A DNA stretch of 28,465 nucleotides, from the IMG/VR virus record IMGVR_UViG_3300043395_001552, positions 1 through 28,465 of that record. One strand, written 5' to 3'. Position 1 is the first letter of the stretch, and each line of letters starts with the position of its first letter. The translations under genes and the position numbers were made by a program. This stretch comes from a virus. Shown here piece after piece: positions 6,808-17,800 of this stretch. The notes under the pieces were generated by a model. That model searched no databases. It saw only the letters and a program-made list of their open reading frames with translations, and was not told where the DNA came from.

Positions 6808-8892
6808 ATGGCAGGTGCTAACTCAAATTTCAACATCACAGAATTAGATTTTGACTCAATAAAAACAAGTTTGAAGAATTATATGAAGAACAATGGTGTT
6901 CTTCAAGACTACAATTATGAAGGTTCGGCTATATCCACTTTGTTGGACATATTAGCATATAATACGCAATATAATGCATATTATTTAAATATGGTAGCGA
7001 ACGAAATGTTTTTAGACACAGCAATGCAAAGAAATTCTGTGGTTTCGCAAGCAAAATTATTAAATTACACACCGAAATCAGCAATTGCTCCCTCAGCAAC
7101 TGTGAATATTACAGTAAGTAATGTCAGTAACACACTTAATTCCGTGACACTACCAAAATACACAAAATTCTTATCAGAATCTTTGGATAATGTCAACTAT
7201 AACTTTCTTAATGCTGAAACATATACAACTGATGTAATTAATGGTGTTGCACAATTCAATGATGTTATATTGAAACAAGGTATATCACACGCATATTCAT
7301 TCACAGTGAATAATGGAACCAATCCAAAATCATATTTTAAGATACCAGATGTTGATATCGACACAACAACACTTCTGATTTCGGTTCAAGAATCTTCTAC
7401 AAACACATATTCCACAATCTATAATTCTGCCACAGACTTCTTGACTTTGGATAATAATTCTTTAGTATACTTCTTACAAGAAGGTCAAAATGGTTACTAT
7501 GAAATATATTTCGGTAATGGTATATTAGGTAAACAATTGAGTGATGGAAATATTGTTAGGTTATCCTTTATCTCTACGAATGGATTGAGTTCTTCTGGTG
7601 CAAATAATTTTGTCGCTATGCAAACCATAGGTGGTTCAGGTGATATTATTGTTAATTCCATCACCGAAGCATCACAAGGTTCAGCTAGAGAAAGTATTGA
7701 TTCCATTCGATTCCAAGCACCAAAATCTTATGCATCTCAGAATAGAGCTGTAACAAAAGATGATTACATTACTGCCATTCAACAAAATAAATTAGGTTAT
7801 TCTTTTGATGCGGTCAATGTTTGGGGTGGTCAACAAAATGATCCTCCTGTGTATGGTCGTGTATTTGTTTGCATGAAACCAACAGGTGCATACACAATTA
7901 CTGAGAATCAAAAGGCAAAATTGATTAAAGATGTGTTGAAACCTATTTCCATAATGACAGTTGAACCAACAATTGTTGATCCTGATTATACTTACATCCA
8001 AATTACAGCAAATGTTTTGTATGATCCTAAGAAAACTACTGCGACCTCTGCACAAATTCAGGCCGCAGTAAAAAACACCATCAATTCTTATGCTAGGGCC
8101 ACACTAAACACTTTCAATTCAACATTCAAGTCATCAGATTTTAATAATAAAATTAATGCTGTTGACCCAGCAATTATTACAAACGAAATTTCCATAAAAT
8201 TACAGAAGAAATTCTTTCCGAATCTAACCACACCAACAACATACAAGTTGAATTATGGTTCAGAATTGGAAAAAGGTATGTTTTTAAGTGGTATATTGAG
8301 CACACCAACAGTTGTTTATAGAAATCCTTTAAACTTGGCACAAACAATCCAAGGTTTAATTATTGAAGAAGTGCCATCATCAACAGGTGGAATAGAATAC
8401 ATCACGGTGACAAATCCTGGTTTTGGATATCAGTATCCGCCAGTAGTGACAATTCTTGGTGATGGAACTGGTGCAACTGCCGAAGCGGTAGTTGTGAATG
8501 GTATCGTCAGAGAAATTAAAGTGTTAACAAAAGGAACTGGTTACACATCTGCAATCGTAAAAATTACCAACGCAGCAAATGACACATCAGGTGTATTGTG
8601 TGCCGCAACACCAACACTTGAAGGTAGATACGGAACACTAAGAACATATTTTAATGACACAGAAAATGTTAAAACAGTTTTCAATGGCAACATAGGAACA
8701 GTAGACTATAAAGCAGGCATCGTTACATTGAATGCCTTTGCACCAATTTCTGTTGACAACCCTTTAGGACAATTAACGTTGACAGCCACACCTTCAACAA
8801 TGATTGTATCATCTTCCCAGAATAGGATAATTACTGTGGATGAATATGATCCACAATCAATTATTGTTAATGTAACGGCTAAATCAACATGA
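6808..8892 (+). CDS. 6: Baseplate wedge protein gp6 (Baseplate_J-like)
   Basis: This 694-residue protein (T4 gp6 about 660) is the wedge dimer that closes the inner baseplate ring in T4. The N-terminus has the usual helical start DFDSIKTSLKNYMKNNG, then LLDILAYNTQYNAYYLNM and MFLDTAMQRNSVVSQA, all typical of the family. The core around residues 290-330 has GSARESIDSIRFQAPKSYAS and NRAVTKDDYITAI, the baseplate J signature. Residues about 529-591 are an inserted Gly/Tyr-rich beta module (NPGFGYQYPPVVTI, then GTGATAEAVV, then GTGYTS) also seen in the next baseplate genes. The stop codon overlaps the next ATG (ATGA). Confidence 0.93.
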   Translation: MAGANSNFNITELDFDSIKTSLKNYMKNNGVLQDYNYEGSAISTLLDILAYNTQYNAYYLNMVANEMFLDTAMQRNSVVSQAKLLNYTPKSAIAPSATVNITVSNVSNTLNSVTLPKYTKFLSESLDNVNYNFLNAETYTTDVINGVAQFNDVILKQGISHAYSFTVNNGTNPKSYFKIPDVDIDTTTLLISVQESSTNTYSTIYNSATDFLTLDNNSLVYFLQEGQNGYYEIYFGNGILGKQLSDGNIVRLSFISTNGLSSSGANNFVAMQTIGGSGDIIVNSITEASQGSARESIDSIRFQAPKSYASQNRAVTKDDYITAIQQNKLGYSFDAVNVWGGQQNDPPVYGRVFVCMKPTGAYTITENQKAKLIKDVLKPISIMTVEPTIVDPDYTYIQITANVLYDPKKTTATSAQIQAAVKNTINSYARATLNTFNSTFKSSDFNNKINAVDPAIITNEISIKLQKKFFPNLTTPTTYKLNYGSELEKGMFLSGILSTPTVVYRNPLNLAQTIQGLIIEEVPSSTGGIEYITVTNPGFGYQYPPVVTILGDGTGATAEAVVVNGIVREIKVLTKGTGYTSAIVKITNAANDTSGVLCAATPTLEGRYGTLRTYFNDTENVKTVFNGNIGTVDYKAGIVTLNAFAPISVDNPLGQLTLTATPSTMIVSSSQNRIITVDEYDPQSIIVNVTAKST

Positions 8893-11800
8893 TACCAAAC
8901 GGACAATTAACATCTCTATTGGTCAGAGACCAATTACCTGAACACATCCGTGATAATGCGGACTATGAAAAGTTTCATACTTTTCTAAAGGCATACTATG
9001 AGTGGATGGAACAAACAGGTAAGGTTGCAGAAAGAACCAAAAATTTACTAAGTATTAAAGACATTGATGAAACTTCATCAGAATTTATAGACTATTTTGT
9101 AAATGATTTCTTACCATTCTTTCCAAGAGATACACTATTAAACAAAGAAGAAACTGTCAAGGTTGCAAGACAGTTATATCAAACAAAAGGAACTCCAGCA
9201 TCATATGAGTTTCTTTTCCGCATACTATTCAATTCAAACTTTGAAGTTTTTAACACTAAAGAGGCAGTTTTCAAAGCCTCAGCAGGTATATGGTATGTCT
9301 CCAAAAGTCTGAAGTTAGCCTCATCAAATAGAAATTTCTTAAACACTAAGAATCTTAGAATATTTGGTATCGAATCGAAATCAATTGCAACCATTGAAGC
9401 TGCGGTTTTGGTTGGAGAAAAAACAGAAATTTTTATCTCAAACATTGAACGACTTTTCCAATCTGGTGAATTCGTTAAGATTGTAGATTCAAATAACCAA
9501 GATGTGTTGTTTGATGGTGAAATACTTACAGCAAAAATTGTAGGTCAAATCAGTCAAATTAAAGTGAACCCACAAAAACGAGGTTCACTGTATCAACCTG
9601 GTGATCCTGTTGTATTAGTTGATGGTTTGGATGACCCACTTACTGGTGTTCCCGCTTCAGCAATCGTATCTGAAACAACTAAAGGTTCGTTACAGAGAAT
9701 CAATGTTGTCAATGGTGGTTTCGGATACTCATTAAAACCAAACACGATTGTTACTGTCGTCAATGGTGGTGGTGCCAAAGCAAATGTATATCAGTTGGCA
9801 GATTACTTACCACCATCTTACATCATCACAAATGGTGGAACAGGTTACAAGATTAATGATAAAGTGGTCCATCAAAACGGAACATTCGCCTTCGTCAGTG
9901 GAGTCGATGCAAATGGAACAATTACAAGCATTAAGTATGTTCCATCGGTGAATGCTCAGGCTATCGTGGGTCTAACTGCGAGTGTTGAATCTTCAAATGC
10001 TTCAGCCACTGGTGCAATTATCAAAACATCCACATCCACAAGAACAGCCAAAGCCAACATAAGTTACATCACAACCGATGTTATTGGATATAAGGATGAT
10101 GTTGTGATTAGTAACAGTAGTTACTTTTTCGCAAATATGGCCAGTGCGAATGTTGACACACGATTAATTGATGCATTTTCTTTTGCAGAACTAGAAACAA
10201 GTTCCATTTTCAGTATGATTGTTGATAATGGTGGTGGCGGTATATCATCCATGCCAGATATTGAAGTTGTATCAACCATACCAACAGAAGATGAGTTTGA
10301 TGTTTATGGATCCAAACAATCTCCAATAGCACCACTAGGTATTTTGGCACCCATTCAGGTCCTTGATGGTGGTGGTTGGTATCAAGTTAACGATAAGATT
10401 ATTTTCAGTGGTGGTTCTGGCCGTGGAGCATATGCAAATGTCACTTCAGTTGGTGCTAATGGCACTATCACAGGCATCACTTATGTGTTTAATCCTGAAG
10501 ATCCTTTCCCATTATATCCTTTGGGTGGAACAGGGTATACAAATGAATTCTTACCATCTGTAACTGTTCAATCAGCAAATGCACATGCTTCTGGAGCATT
10601 GATAGAAGTTCCATCAATCATGGGAACAGGAGCAGACTTCTCATTGGTAGTGGATCGTGTTGGTTCTGTCACAACAATTAAAGTTGAAAACTATGGTGAA
10701 GATTATTCTTCACAACCTGGTGTGTCATTGAAGGTTCAAGATATTGTTGTATCAAATGTTGCGATTGAAAATCTACCAAGAAAAGGTGAGTATCTATATC
10801 AAGGACCAACAATTAATTTGGCAACATATGTTGCTAGAGTTAACTCAATATCTCTATTGGCACCAGATGCAAACACAGAATTGTCACTATACAACCTACA
10901 AGTTTTTAACTATAATTCTAATCCAAATCCAAACTTAATGTTGACAATTGAAGGTGAAGGTAGAAACATCAACATGAAGATGGCCAATTCTGCTTTCCCA
11001 CAATTCGAAAAAACATATACATATTTCGATTCGGTTGGAAATAAAACTGTATTTAAGAGAAACTATAATAAATTTGGTTACATCAACTATGGTGATGGAT
11101 CAGCCAAGGCCAATGCAACTTTCTTAAATGGCCTTGTTATTGGTGATGGACAATACTTGACCTCACAAGGCCAACCAAGTTCATACGACATTATGCAGGA
11201 TGATAGATACAACAACTTCACCTACTTGATTACAGTTGACAAAGAAATTTCAAAATACCGAGATATACTATTGGGATTAATACACCCCGTTGGTGCTAAC
11301 ATCATTGGTCGTTATGGATTAAAATCTAAGAATAAATTAGAATTACATAAAGAAATTTCCACATATAGATCCAAACCATTATCATATTATATTGGTTCGT
11401 ATGCGAGTGATGTGGTTTCAATTGTCACCGACTTTGAAAATAAGAGCAATAATATACTTGTATTTGACCATTTATTGGGTGCAAATTTAGAAACATTCAT
11501 CGACACAAATTCTTCTATACACATAGAATCACAAAATGGTCCAAATATTTTTTCAGAAATTGTTTCGGTTAACGGTGCAGCAAATACAATTACACTTGCA
11601 AGTAATGTATTTTTAACATATTCAAATGTTGCTGTTGTAACTGGAACAAGTGGTTCCAACACACTAAATATTACATCTCTTACTGGTAACTATGATTTAA
11701 TGAACAATGGGAACTATAAGTATCCCACACAACCAATTAGAGATATTGTTTATGTTGGTGATACCATTCTTGTTGATAACAACACAAGTAAAATTGTTAA

Positions 11801-12023
11801 AACGGTTGATTATACTAATGATAAGATAGTTTTGACAACAAATTTAACTTCAACAACAAACTCATATCTATCTGTGAAAAGAAAGTTTGTGGCGAATAGC
11901 ACCGTGTCATCAAATCAGGTAAAAATAACCAGTTCAATTGGAATTCCATATGTGCCGCAAATTATAACGCAAGATGGTAATTTAATAACAACAGAAAATG
12001 AAGAAACAATCCTATTGGGGTAA
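8889..12023 (+). CDS. 7: Baseplate wedge initiator, gp7-like by position
   Basis: The 1044 residues match T4 gp7 in length (1032) and the gene lies between gp6 and gp8 as in T4. The N-terminus (residues about 15-120) has YEKFHTFLKAYYEWMEQTGK, then FLPFFPRDTL and TKGTPASYEFLFRILF, a pattern seen in gp7-position proteins of aquatic T4-like phages. Residues about 265-620 contain several Gly/Tyr beta modules (NGGFGYSLKPN near 273, NGGTGYKINDKV near 314, DGGGWYQVNDKI near 492, GGTGYTNE near 546). Residues about 770-830 carry a conserved-looking helix-rich part (KYRDILLGLIHPVGANIIGR). In T4, gp7 starts wedge assembly with gp10 and gp8. Direct similarity to T4 gp7 is not obvious by eye; the call leans on length and order. 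Confidence 0.68.
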   Translation: MIPNGQLTSLLVRDQLPEHIRDNADYEKFHTFLKAYYEWMEQTGKVAERTKNLLSIKDIDETSSEFIDYFVNDFLPFFPRDTLLNKEETVKVARQLYQTKGTPASYEFLFRILFNSNFEVFNTKEAVFKASAGIWYVSKSLKLASSNRNFLNTKNLRIFGIESKSIATIEAAVLVGEKTEIFISNIERLFQSGEFVKIVDSNNQDVLFDGEILTAKIVGQISQIKVNPQKRGSLYQPGDPVVLVDGLDDPLTGVPASAIVSETTKGSLQRINVVNGGFGYSLKPNTIVTVVNGGGAKANVYQLADYLPPSYIITNGGTGYKINDKVVHQNGTFAFVSGVDANGTITSIKYVPSVNAQAIVGLTASVESSNASATGAIIKTSTSTRTAKANISYITTDVIGYKDDVVISNSSYFFANMASANVDTRLIDAFSFAELETSSIFSMIVDNGGGGISSMPDIEVVSTIPTEDEFDVYGSKQSPIAPLGILAPIQVLDGGGWYQVNDKIIFSGGSGRGAYANVTSVGANGTITGITYVFNPEDPFPLYPLGGTGYTNEFLPSVTVQSANAHASGALIEVPSIMGTGADFSLVVDRVGSVTTIKVENYGEDYSSQPGVSLKVQDIVVSNVAIENLPRKGEYLYQGPTINLATYVARVNSISLLAPDANTELSLYNLQVFNYNSNPNPNLMLTIEGEGRNINMKMANSAFPQFEKTYTYFDSVGNKTVFKRNYNKFGYINYGDGSAKANATFLNGLVIGDGQYLTSQGQPSSYDIMQDDRYNNFTYLITVDKEISKYRDILLGLIHPVGANIIGRYGLKSKNKLELHKEISTYRSKPLSYYIGSYASDVVSIVTDFENKSNNILVFDHLLGANLETFIDTNSSIHIESQNGPNIFSEIVSVNGAANTITLASNVFLTYSNVAVVTGTSGSNTLNITSLTGNYDLMNNGNYKYPTQPIRDIVYVGDTILVDNNTSKIVKTVDYTNDKIVLTTNLTSTTNSYLSVKRKFVANSTVSSNQVKITSSIGIPYVPQIITQDGNLITTENEETILLG

Positions 12024-12026
12024 TCA

Positions 12027-13460
12027 ATGTCAACAGTAAAGATAACACAACTACCAGAAAATACTCTAACCTCAAACACATCCAATACAATTTTTATTGG
12101 TGTTGATTTGGAGAATGATGTTACTGGAATTTATACATATGAACAACTATTTGCGGATCCAAATGCATATACTGATGCAGCATTTTTAAAAGCAAATACA
12201 CCTTCGGTTGTATCTAATTCAGCGTTTGTTCATGCTAATGCTGCATATAATACAGCAAATTCAGCTGAAGATTTTGCAAATGCATCTTTTATTACGGCAA
12301 ACTCCGCATATGTATCACAAAACACTACAGCCAATTTTGCTAATGCGGCTTTTGTAACTGCAAACGCATCATATAATTCACAGAATACAACATCATCATT
12401 TGCTAACGGCGCCTTCACTAAGGCAAATTCTGGTTTTGCAACTGCAAACTCTGGTGCATCCTTTGCTAACGGTGCATTTGTAATGGCCAACTCTGGTTAT
12501 GCCGCAGCAAACTCCGGTGCAACATTTGCTAACGCAGCCTTTACAAGAGCTAACTCAGCATATGCAAAGGCAAACTCAGCACTCGCAAACACTTCAGGTA
12601 TATTTGATGGTTCACTGACCGTGACCGGAGATTTACAATTACTGAATGGTTCAGTATCGTCAGCAGGGAACATGACAGTTAACGGAACAATGGTTCTTGC
12701 TAACTCAAACTTCACTGCAACAGAATCAGCAATCACCATCAAAGCAACGGCCAATGTGGCAACACCATCAAACGATGGTTATATGTTACATATTTCCGGT
12801 AAACAGAATGTTCCATCACGAATCGTATTTGATTCATATAGTGAAACAGGCAATTCATATGGTCTAGTTGCAGGCCGCACCGCTCGTGGTAATGTGGACT
12901 ATCCCGCACCGGTGCAAGCAGGCGATGTGTTAATGCGTCTTTCTGGTAACGGATATGGAACATCAGAGTTTGCACCATTAGGTATTGCTCGTATTGATAT
13001 CGTTGCGACAGAAACTTATACAAACTCTGCTCGTGGTTCTCAAATCAAATTCTACAATATTGAGAACGGTTCAAACACACTGGTAAATATTGCAACATTC
13101 AATGCAAATAATGTGACATTTGCTGGTGCGGTATCTCCATTGAAAGGATTCGTTTGGACACCAAGAGTTGAACCAGATAATTCTTCTTTAGTAATTGACT
13201 TTGCAAATGATTCACTCATTAAAGCCAATTTATCTGGTAGTTTTTCTATTAGTTTTGCAAATTATACTGCTGGTAAAGTTGTGGAAGTGTGGTTGGTAAA
13301 CACATCAGGTTCAACACAAACAATTACACACGGATGTTCTTCTACAAATTCAACAGTGAATTCGACAACATTCACTATACCATCTACATCCTCTGCTCAT
13401 TTAAAATATTTTAGTATTAGTGGTGACCTAGCAAACACATTCGTTTCTGTAAATGCATAA
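12027..13460 (+). CDS. Repeat-rich fibre-like virion protein between gp7 and gp8
   Basis: This 477-residue protein begins with a short adaptor-like region (VKITQLPENTL, then IFIGVDLENDVTGIYTYEQL). Residues about 50-190 are roughly ten-residue alternating repeats of the type FANAAFxxANSxY, predicted to form a trimeric coiled or helical shaft. From about 195 it becomes beta-rich, with a domain near 260-345 (SRIVFDSYSETGNSYGLVAG and a later ARGSQIKFYN) common in phage fibre proteins. The end is a Ser/Thr-rich beta domain. It follows the gp7-like stop by three bases with a GGGG upstream. T4 has no fibre gene between 7 and 8, so this is an insertion in the wedge operon. Fibre or short baseplate appendage is likely; receptor binding is not shown. 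Confidence 0.72.
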   Translation: MSTVKITQLPENTLTSNTSNTIFIGVDLENDVTGIYTYEQLFADPNAYTDAAFLKANTPSVVSNSAFVHANAAYNTANSAEDFANASFITANSAYVSQNTTANFANAAFVTANASYNSQNTTSSFANGAFTKANSGFATANSGASFANGAFVMANSGYAAANSGATFANAAFTRANSAYAKANSALANTSGIFDGSLTVTGDLQLLNGSVSSAGNMTVNGTMVLANSNFTATESAITIKATANVATPSNDGYMLHISGKQNVPSRIVFDSYSETGNSYGLVAGRTARGNVDYPAPVQAGDVLMRLSGNGYGTSEFAPLGIARIDIVATETYTNSARGSQIKFYNIENGSNTLVNIATFNANNVTFAGAVSPLKGFVWTPRVEPDNSSLVIDFANDSLIKANLSGSFSISFANYTAGKVVEVWLVNTSGSTQTITHGCSSTNSTVNSTTFTIPSTSSAHLKYFSISGDLANTFVSVNA

Positions 13461-13466
13461 TAAATA
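13459..13466 (+). promoter_or_regulatory. Possible late promoter -10 box (AATAAATA) before gp8
   Basis: AATAAATA differs from the T4 late consensus at one base. It overlaps the stop of the fibre-like gene and ends four bases before the gp8 ATG, the same spacing as at gp25. No Shine-Dalgarno sequence lies in between. The motif is short and A/T-rich, so chance is possible. Confidence 0.4.
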
Positions 13467-13470
13467 AATC

Positions 13471-14850
13471 ATGGCAAATAAAAATATACTCACAAATAGT
13501 TCGAAGTTGTCGTTCATCGACCTTCTTTACTACGCACCTGTGTCTGTTGTTCCACCAGCAATTGATATTCCTCTGCACACATATTATTGTTTTCTAGCAA
13601 AACCTACACCATGGACGGATGAAAATGATCCGGCCACGCCAACATCCGATGTGAAATCATTGAAACAAATACAAAAAAATATGTTTGTTGCAAAACAAAT
13701 AAAGACTAGTGATATTTGTCCAGTTATAGAACGTGTTGATTGGACAGAAGATACAGTCTATGATTATTATCAAGATGATGTGGACATGTTGGAGAAAGAC
13801 GCCAACAGTTTCTTAACGAAAAAATTCTATGTTAAGAACAAATATGACCAAGTGTTTAAATGTTTGTGGAACAATAACGGAAGTGGTTCAACAAGAGAAC
13901 CTTATTTTGAACCAGGAACATATTCAGCCAATAAAATTTTCCAAGGTGATGATGGTTACAAATGGAAATTTATGTATACAATCGACACCGGTTTAAAACT
14001 GAAATTCATGGACAGAGAATGGATGCCAGTCCAAATTGGATCCAACACACCAAACCCATTAATTACTAGCGCAGGTGCGGGTAGTATTGATGCAATCAAT
14101 GTGGTGAACGGTGGTAACGGATATGATACTGTAAATGCTGTGGTCTACATAACAATTACCGGTGACGGCACAGGTGCTACCGCTGCAGCTAATGTGGAAA
14201 GTTTAGCTGATGGTGGTTCAATTAGAGATATTATTGTGGTCAATCCAGGTAGCAATTATACCTATGCAAATGTCACAGTTACATCCGCTATAGGTGGTAA
14301 TGCTGTGTTGCATTGGGCAACCTCACCAGTTGGTGGCCACGGTTTCGACTCCATTTCAGAGTTGGGTTGTGAACACATCATGTTAACTTGTGAATTTGAT
14401 GGTGATGAAAATGGTATTGTTCCAACAAACATCGACTATCACCAAGTTGGTATTTTGATGAACCCAACAACAAAACAATATAGTCCAAATCCTGCTAATG
14501 GTGCAATATACAGCACGACTACAAACATTATTGTTGCTCCTGGTTCTGACGCAGGCTTTACCCCAGATGAATTTGTATTTCAGGGTTCAGAAACAAGCCC
14601 AACATTTTATGGAACTGTTTTAAACTTTGAGTCTGATTCCAATATGATTAGGCTCATAAATACATCAGGAACTCCATCAAATAACAGTCCAATATTTGGT
14701 CAATCGTCAACGACAACAAGAACATTATTGTCACACAACACTCCAAATTTTGCAGTCAATTCGGGTTATCTAATTTATGTTGAGAATAGAACTGGTGTTC
14801 AAAGAAGTGACGATGGTATAGAACAATTCAGATTCGTATTAGGATTCTAA
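13471..14850 (+). CDS. 8: Baseplate wedge protein gp8
   Basis: The 459-residue protein is longer than T4 gp8 (334). The N-terminal half shows the gp8 pattern: YYCFLAKPTPWTDENDP near residue 38, then IERVDWTEDTVYDYYQ near 86 (T4 has RRDWGDTRYPDPY), and GDDGYKWKFMYTI near 160 (T4 GDGYVWEYLFEI). Residues about 203-282 are an inserted Gly/Tyr beta module (VVNGGNGYDT, TGDGTGATAAANV, NPGSNYTYANV) absent from T4 gp8 and similar to those in gp6 and gp7. gp8 forms dimers that lock gp7 and gp10 in the T4 wedge. The gene lacks a Shine-Dalgarno sequence and follows an AATAAATA box by four bases. Confidence 0.85.
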   Translation: MANKNILTNSSKLSFIDLLYYAPVSVVPPAIDIPLHTYYCFLAKPTPWTDENDPATPTSDVKSLKQIQKNMFVAKQIKTSDICPVIERVDWTEDTVYDYYQDDVDMLEKDANSFLTKKFYVKNKYDQVFKCLWNNNGSGSTREPYFEPGTYSANKIFQGDDGYKWKFMYTIDTGLKLKFMDREWMPVQIGSNTPNPLITSAGAGSIDAINVVNGGNGYDTVNAVVYITITGDGTGATAAANVESLADGGSIRDIIVVNPGSNYTYANVTVTSAIGGNAVLHWATSPVGGHGFDSISELGCEHIMLTCEFDGDENGIVPTNIDYHQVGILMNPTTKQYSPNPANGAIYSTTTNIIVAPGSDAGFTPDEFVFQGSETSPTFYGTVLNFESDSNMIRLINTSGTPSNNSPIFGQSSTTTRTLLSHNTPNFAVNSGYLIYVENRTGVQRSDDGIEQFRFVLGF

Positions 14851-14859
14851 GGGAAAAAA

Positions 14860-17800
14860 ATGGCTTTAAATTTTAACGTTGATCCATACTATGACGATTT
14901 CGATGGAACAAAAAACTTCCACCGCATATTGTTTAAACCTGGTGTTGCTGTGCAGGCCAGAGAATTAACGCAAGCACAAACAATATTACAAAATCAAATC
15001 ACAAGTTTTGCGGACAACATCTTTAAGCAAAACTCTCCTGTATCTGGTGGTCAGGTGACCACAAACTTCAATGCAAGTTACATAAAGATTCAATCTGAAT
15101 TTAATGGAATTACAATTGATGTTGAACAATTCCAGGATAAACTGATTAGAAATGCTGATGGATCGGTTGTTGCTCGTGTTTTGACAACATCTGTGGCCAC
15201 AGGAATTGCCGGTGAAGGTGATCCAGCAACATTATATGTTACATACAAAACAGGAACACATTTTTCGGACAACGATGTAATCTATGATGCAGATTCTAAT
15301 CTGACATGTCAAGCCATGCCTACAGCGGCAACTGGTGGAACATCCTTGGTTTCAATTTCACAAGGTGTGTTTTATGTTTTAGGTAACTTTGTTCAAGTTA
15401 ATCCAACAACCATTATCTTAGACAAATACTCAAGCACACCATCAAAGCGTGTTGGTTTGGATATAACCGAAACAATTTATGATTATGCAACCGACAATTC
15501 TTTATTGGATCCTGCGGTTGGTGCATCCAACTATCAAGCACCTGGTGCCGACCGTTATGTAATCAGCCTACAACTATCACACAGACCATTATATTTTGGT
15601 GATGACGCTTTGTTCATTGAATTGGTTCGTATAGAAGAAGGCAATGTTTACAAAATGGTTGATGGTTCGATTTACGCAACCATTGATGACTATTTTGCCA
15701 AGCGTGATTATGAAACTAATGGTGATTACATTGTAAGTGATTTCAAATTCACACCAAAAGCACACGAAACTGATACAGACAAATATGTTTTAAGTGTTGG
15801 AACAGGTTTGGCTTATGTTCACGGTTATCGTGTTGAGAATCCATCTCCACTTCCATTAACTTCAAATCGTGCAAGAACAACTGCATCACAAAACAACGAA
15901 CCGTCATTCATTGATTTCGGAAGTTATTTCTTGGTAAGTAATGTTGCAGGTTCAGGAACATACACCTTCCCAGTAACAACCGCAAACACAGTTGATTTCC
16001 ATTGCGTTGCAAATACAGATATCAACAAAGCAAATTCAACAACATACAATTCCACTTTAGTTGCTAGAGCATATATTCGTGGACTTGGATTTGATTCTAG
16101 TCCTGATGCTGAAGATTCTAGCACATATGTATTTAAAGCACATGTGTATGATGTTGAACAACAATCCATATCAGCAAACGTAATAAGTGCAACATCTACA
16201 ACAATAACATTACCTTTCGTTAATGGTAAAACATCTAGTGTTGATGGTGCTTACGATGGTGTGGATATTAAAATCACTAAAGGCACTAACGCAGGTGAAA
16301 TTAGAACAATTGCATCTTGGGATGGTGATACCCGCACCGGAACATTGACACAACCATGGAGTGTTGTTCCAGATTCAACATCAATATTTGTATTGGCATT
16401 CAACACACCAGATATTGAATCAATGGTTTATACTGGCACAACATATCCAAAAACAGTATATGCCAGTGCAGAGATTGACGATACTGGCAAAATAGGAAAT
16501 ATTGCCTCAGGTGATACAGAGTTTTTCAATCCTAATGTGCCAGAAATGATTTATCCGATTGGGAATCCATATGTTTCAACAATCACTTCACCATCATATA
16601 CAACATACCAAGAATTAAAGGGTGTGAACTTCAACGTTTCTGGTGGCACAATCACAGCATCAATCGACTTCACCGGAAGTTATGCTGGTGTTATTAAACA
16701 TTTGGGTAACGAAGGAACAACATTGTCTGGTGATGTTGTAGAACAATGTTTCACTATTATTGTTACTGATAGACAATCAAATAGTGGTTTAACAAATGGT
16801 CAAGTTGTTCCATGGACAATCAACGGAAGAAGTGTTGTTATAAATGGTGATGGTTCAGTTGCCAATTTCAGCACAGCAACATCCGATTTGACCGCTTTTA
16901 CCGCAACAATCATTGCAAAAGTTTTTGTAACAGATGGAACAAACACAAGTCATGTGTTGAAAATTAAAAACCTTGTTCAAGGAAACACTTCTGTTGTAAG
17001 TTCCAATTCTTCCGCATACATGACAACAGTTGCTACCAACACATTCGTTGATGATTCAGCAGACTCTAAAGGTCATGTATACATTAAAGCTGCGGGTGTG
17101 TTGTCTAGTGGCGCACAAACATTATATCTTTCCGATGTGAAAAGAATCCTCAAAATTATTGACACAAAAGATAGTGATGTGATGCCGACAACAGCAATGT
17201 TGACTGACAGTTCATATGATGTTACAAACCGTTACACATTTAACAATGGTCAAAGAGACAATTACTATGACCATGCAAGCATCACATTAAGACCTGGTGC
17301 AGCTAAGCCATTGGGTAACATCCTTGTAATCTTAGACTACTATAAACATGCGGGTGGTGATGGTTACTTTAGTAAAATGTCATACATTGATAACTCATCT
17401 TCACCAGAAGATTATAGAGAAATTCCCGTTTACATTGCAAAACACGGAGCGTCATATGCACTAAGAGATTGTTTGGATTTTAGACCAGCAAGACTTAATG
17501 CACAGACACAATTTGTTTATCGTTATTCAAACCCTGCATCCACAAGAATAGGTTCATTGCAACCAGCAGATTTGTCCACATTTGTATGTGACTATTCTTA
17601 CTACCTTGGTCGTAAAGACAAGTTGATTATAACAAAAGACAAGTCAATTGAAATTGTGGAAGGTTCTCCATCTATAAACCCAGCACCACCAAATGAACCA
17701 GATAAGTCATTGGTGTTGGCAAATATTACACACAAACCATATACAGGTTATGTTCCAACAGAACTGACTTCTGGTTTGTCAGATTTGTCCATAGAAGCAA

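Noticed and set aside
12230-12754. Minus-strand Ala-rich frames opposite the fibre-like gene
   Set aside because: They mirror the AN repeat codons and have no start signal.
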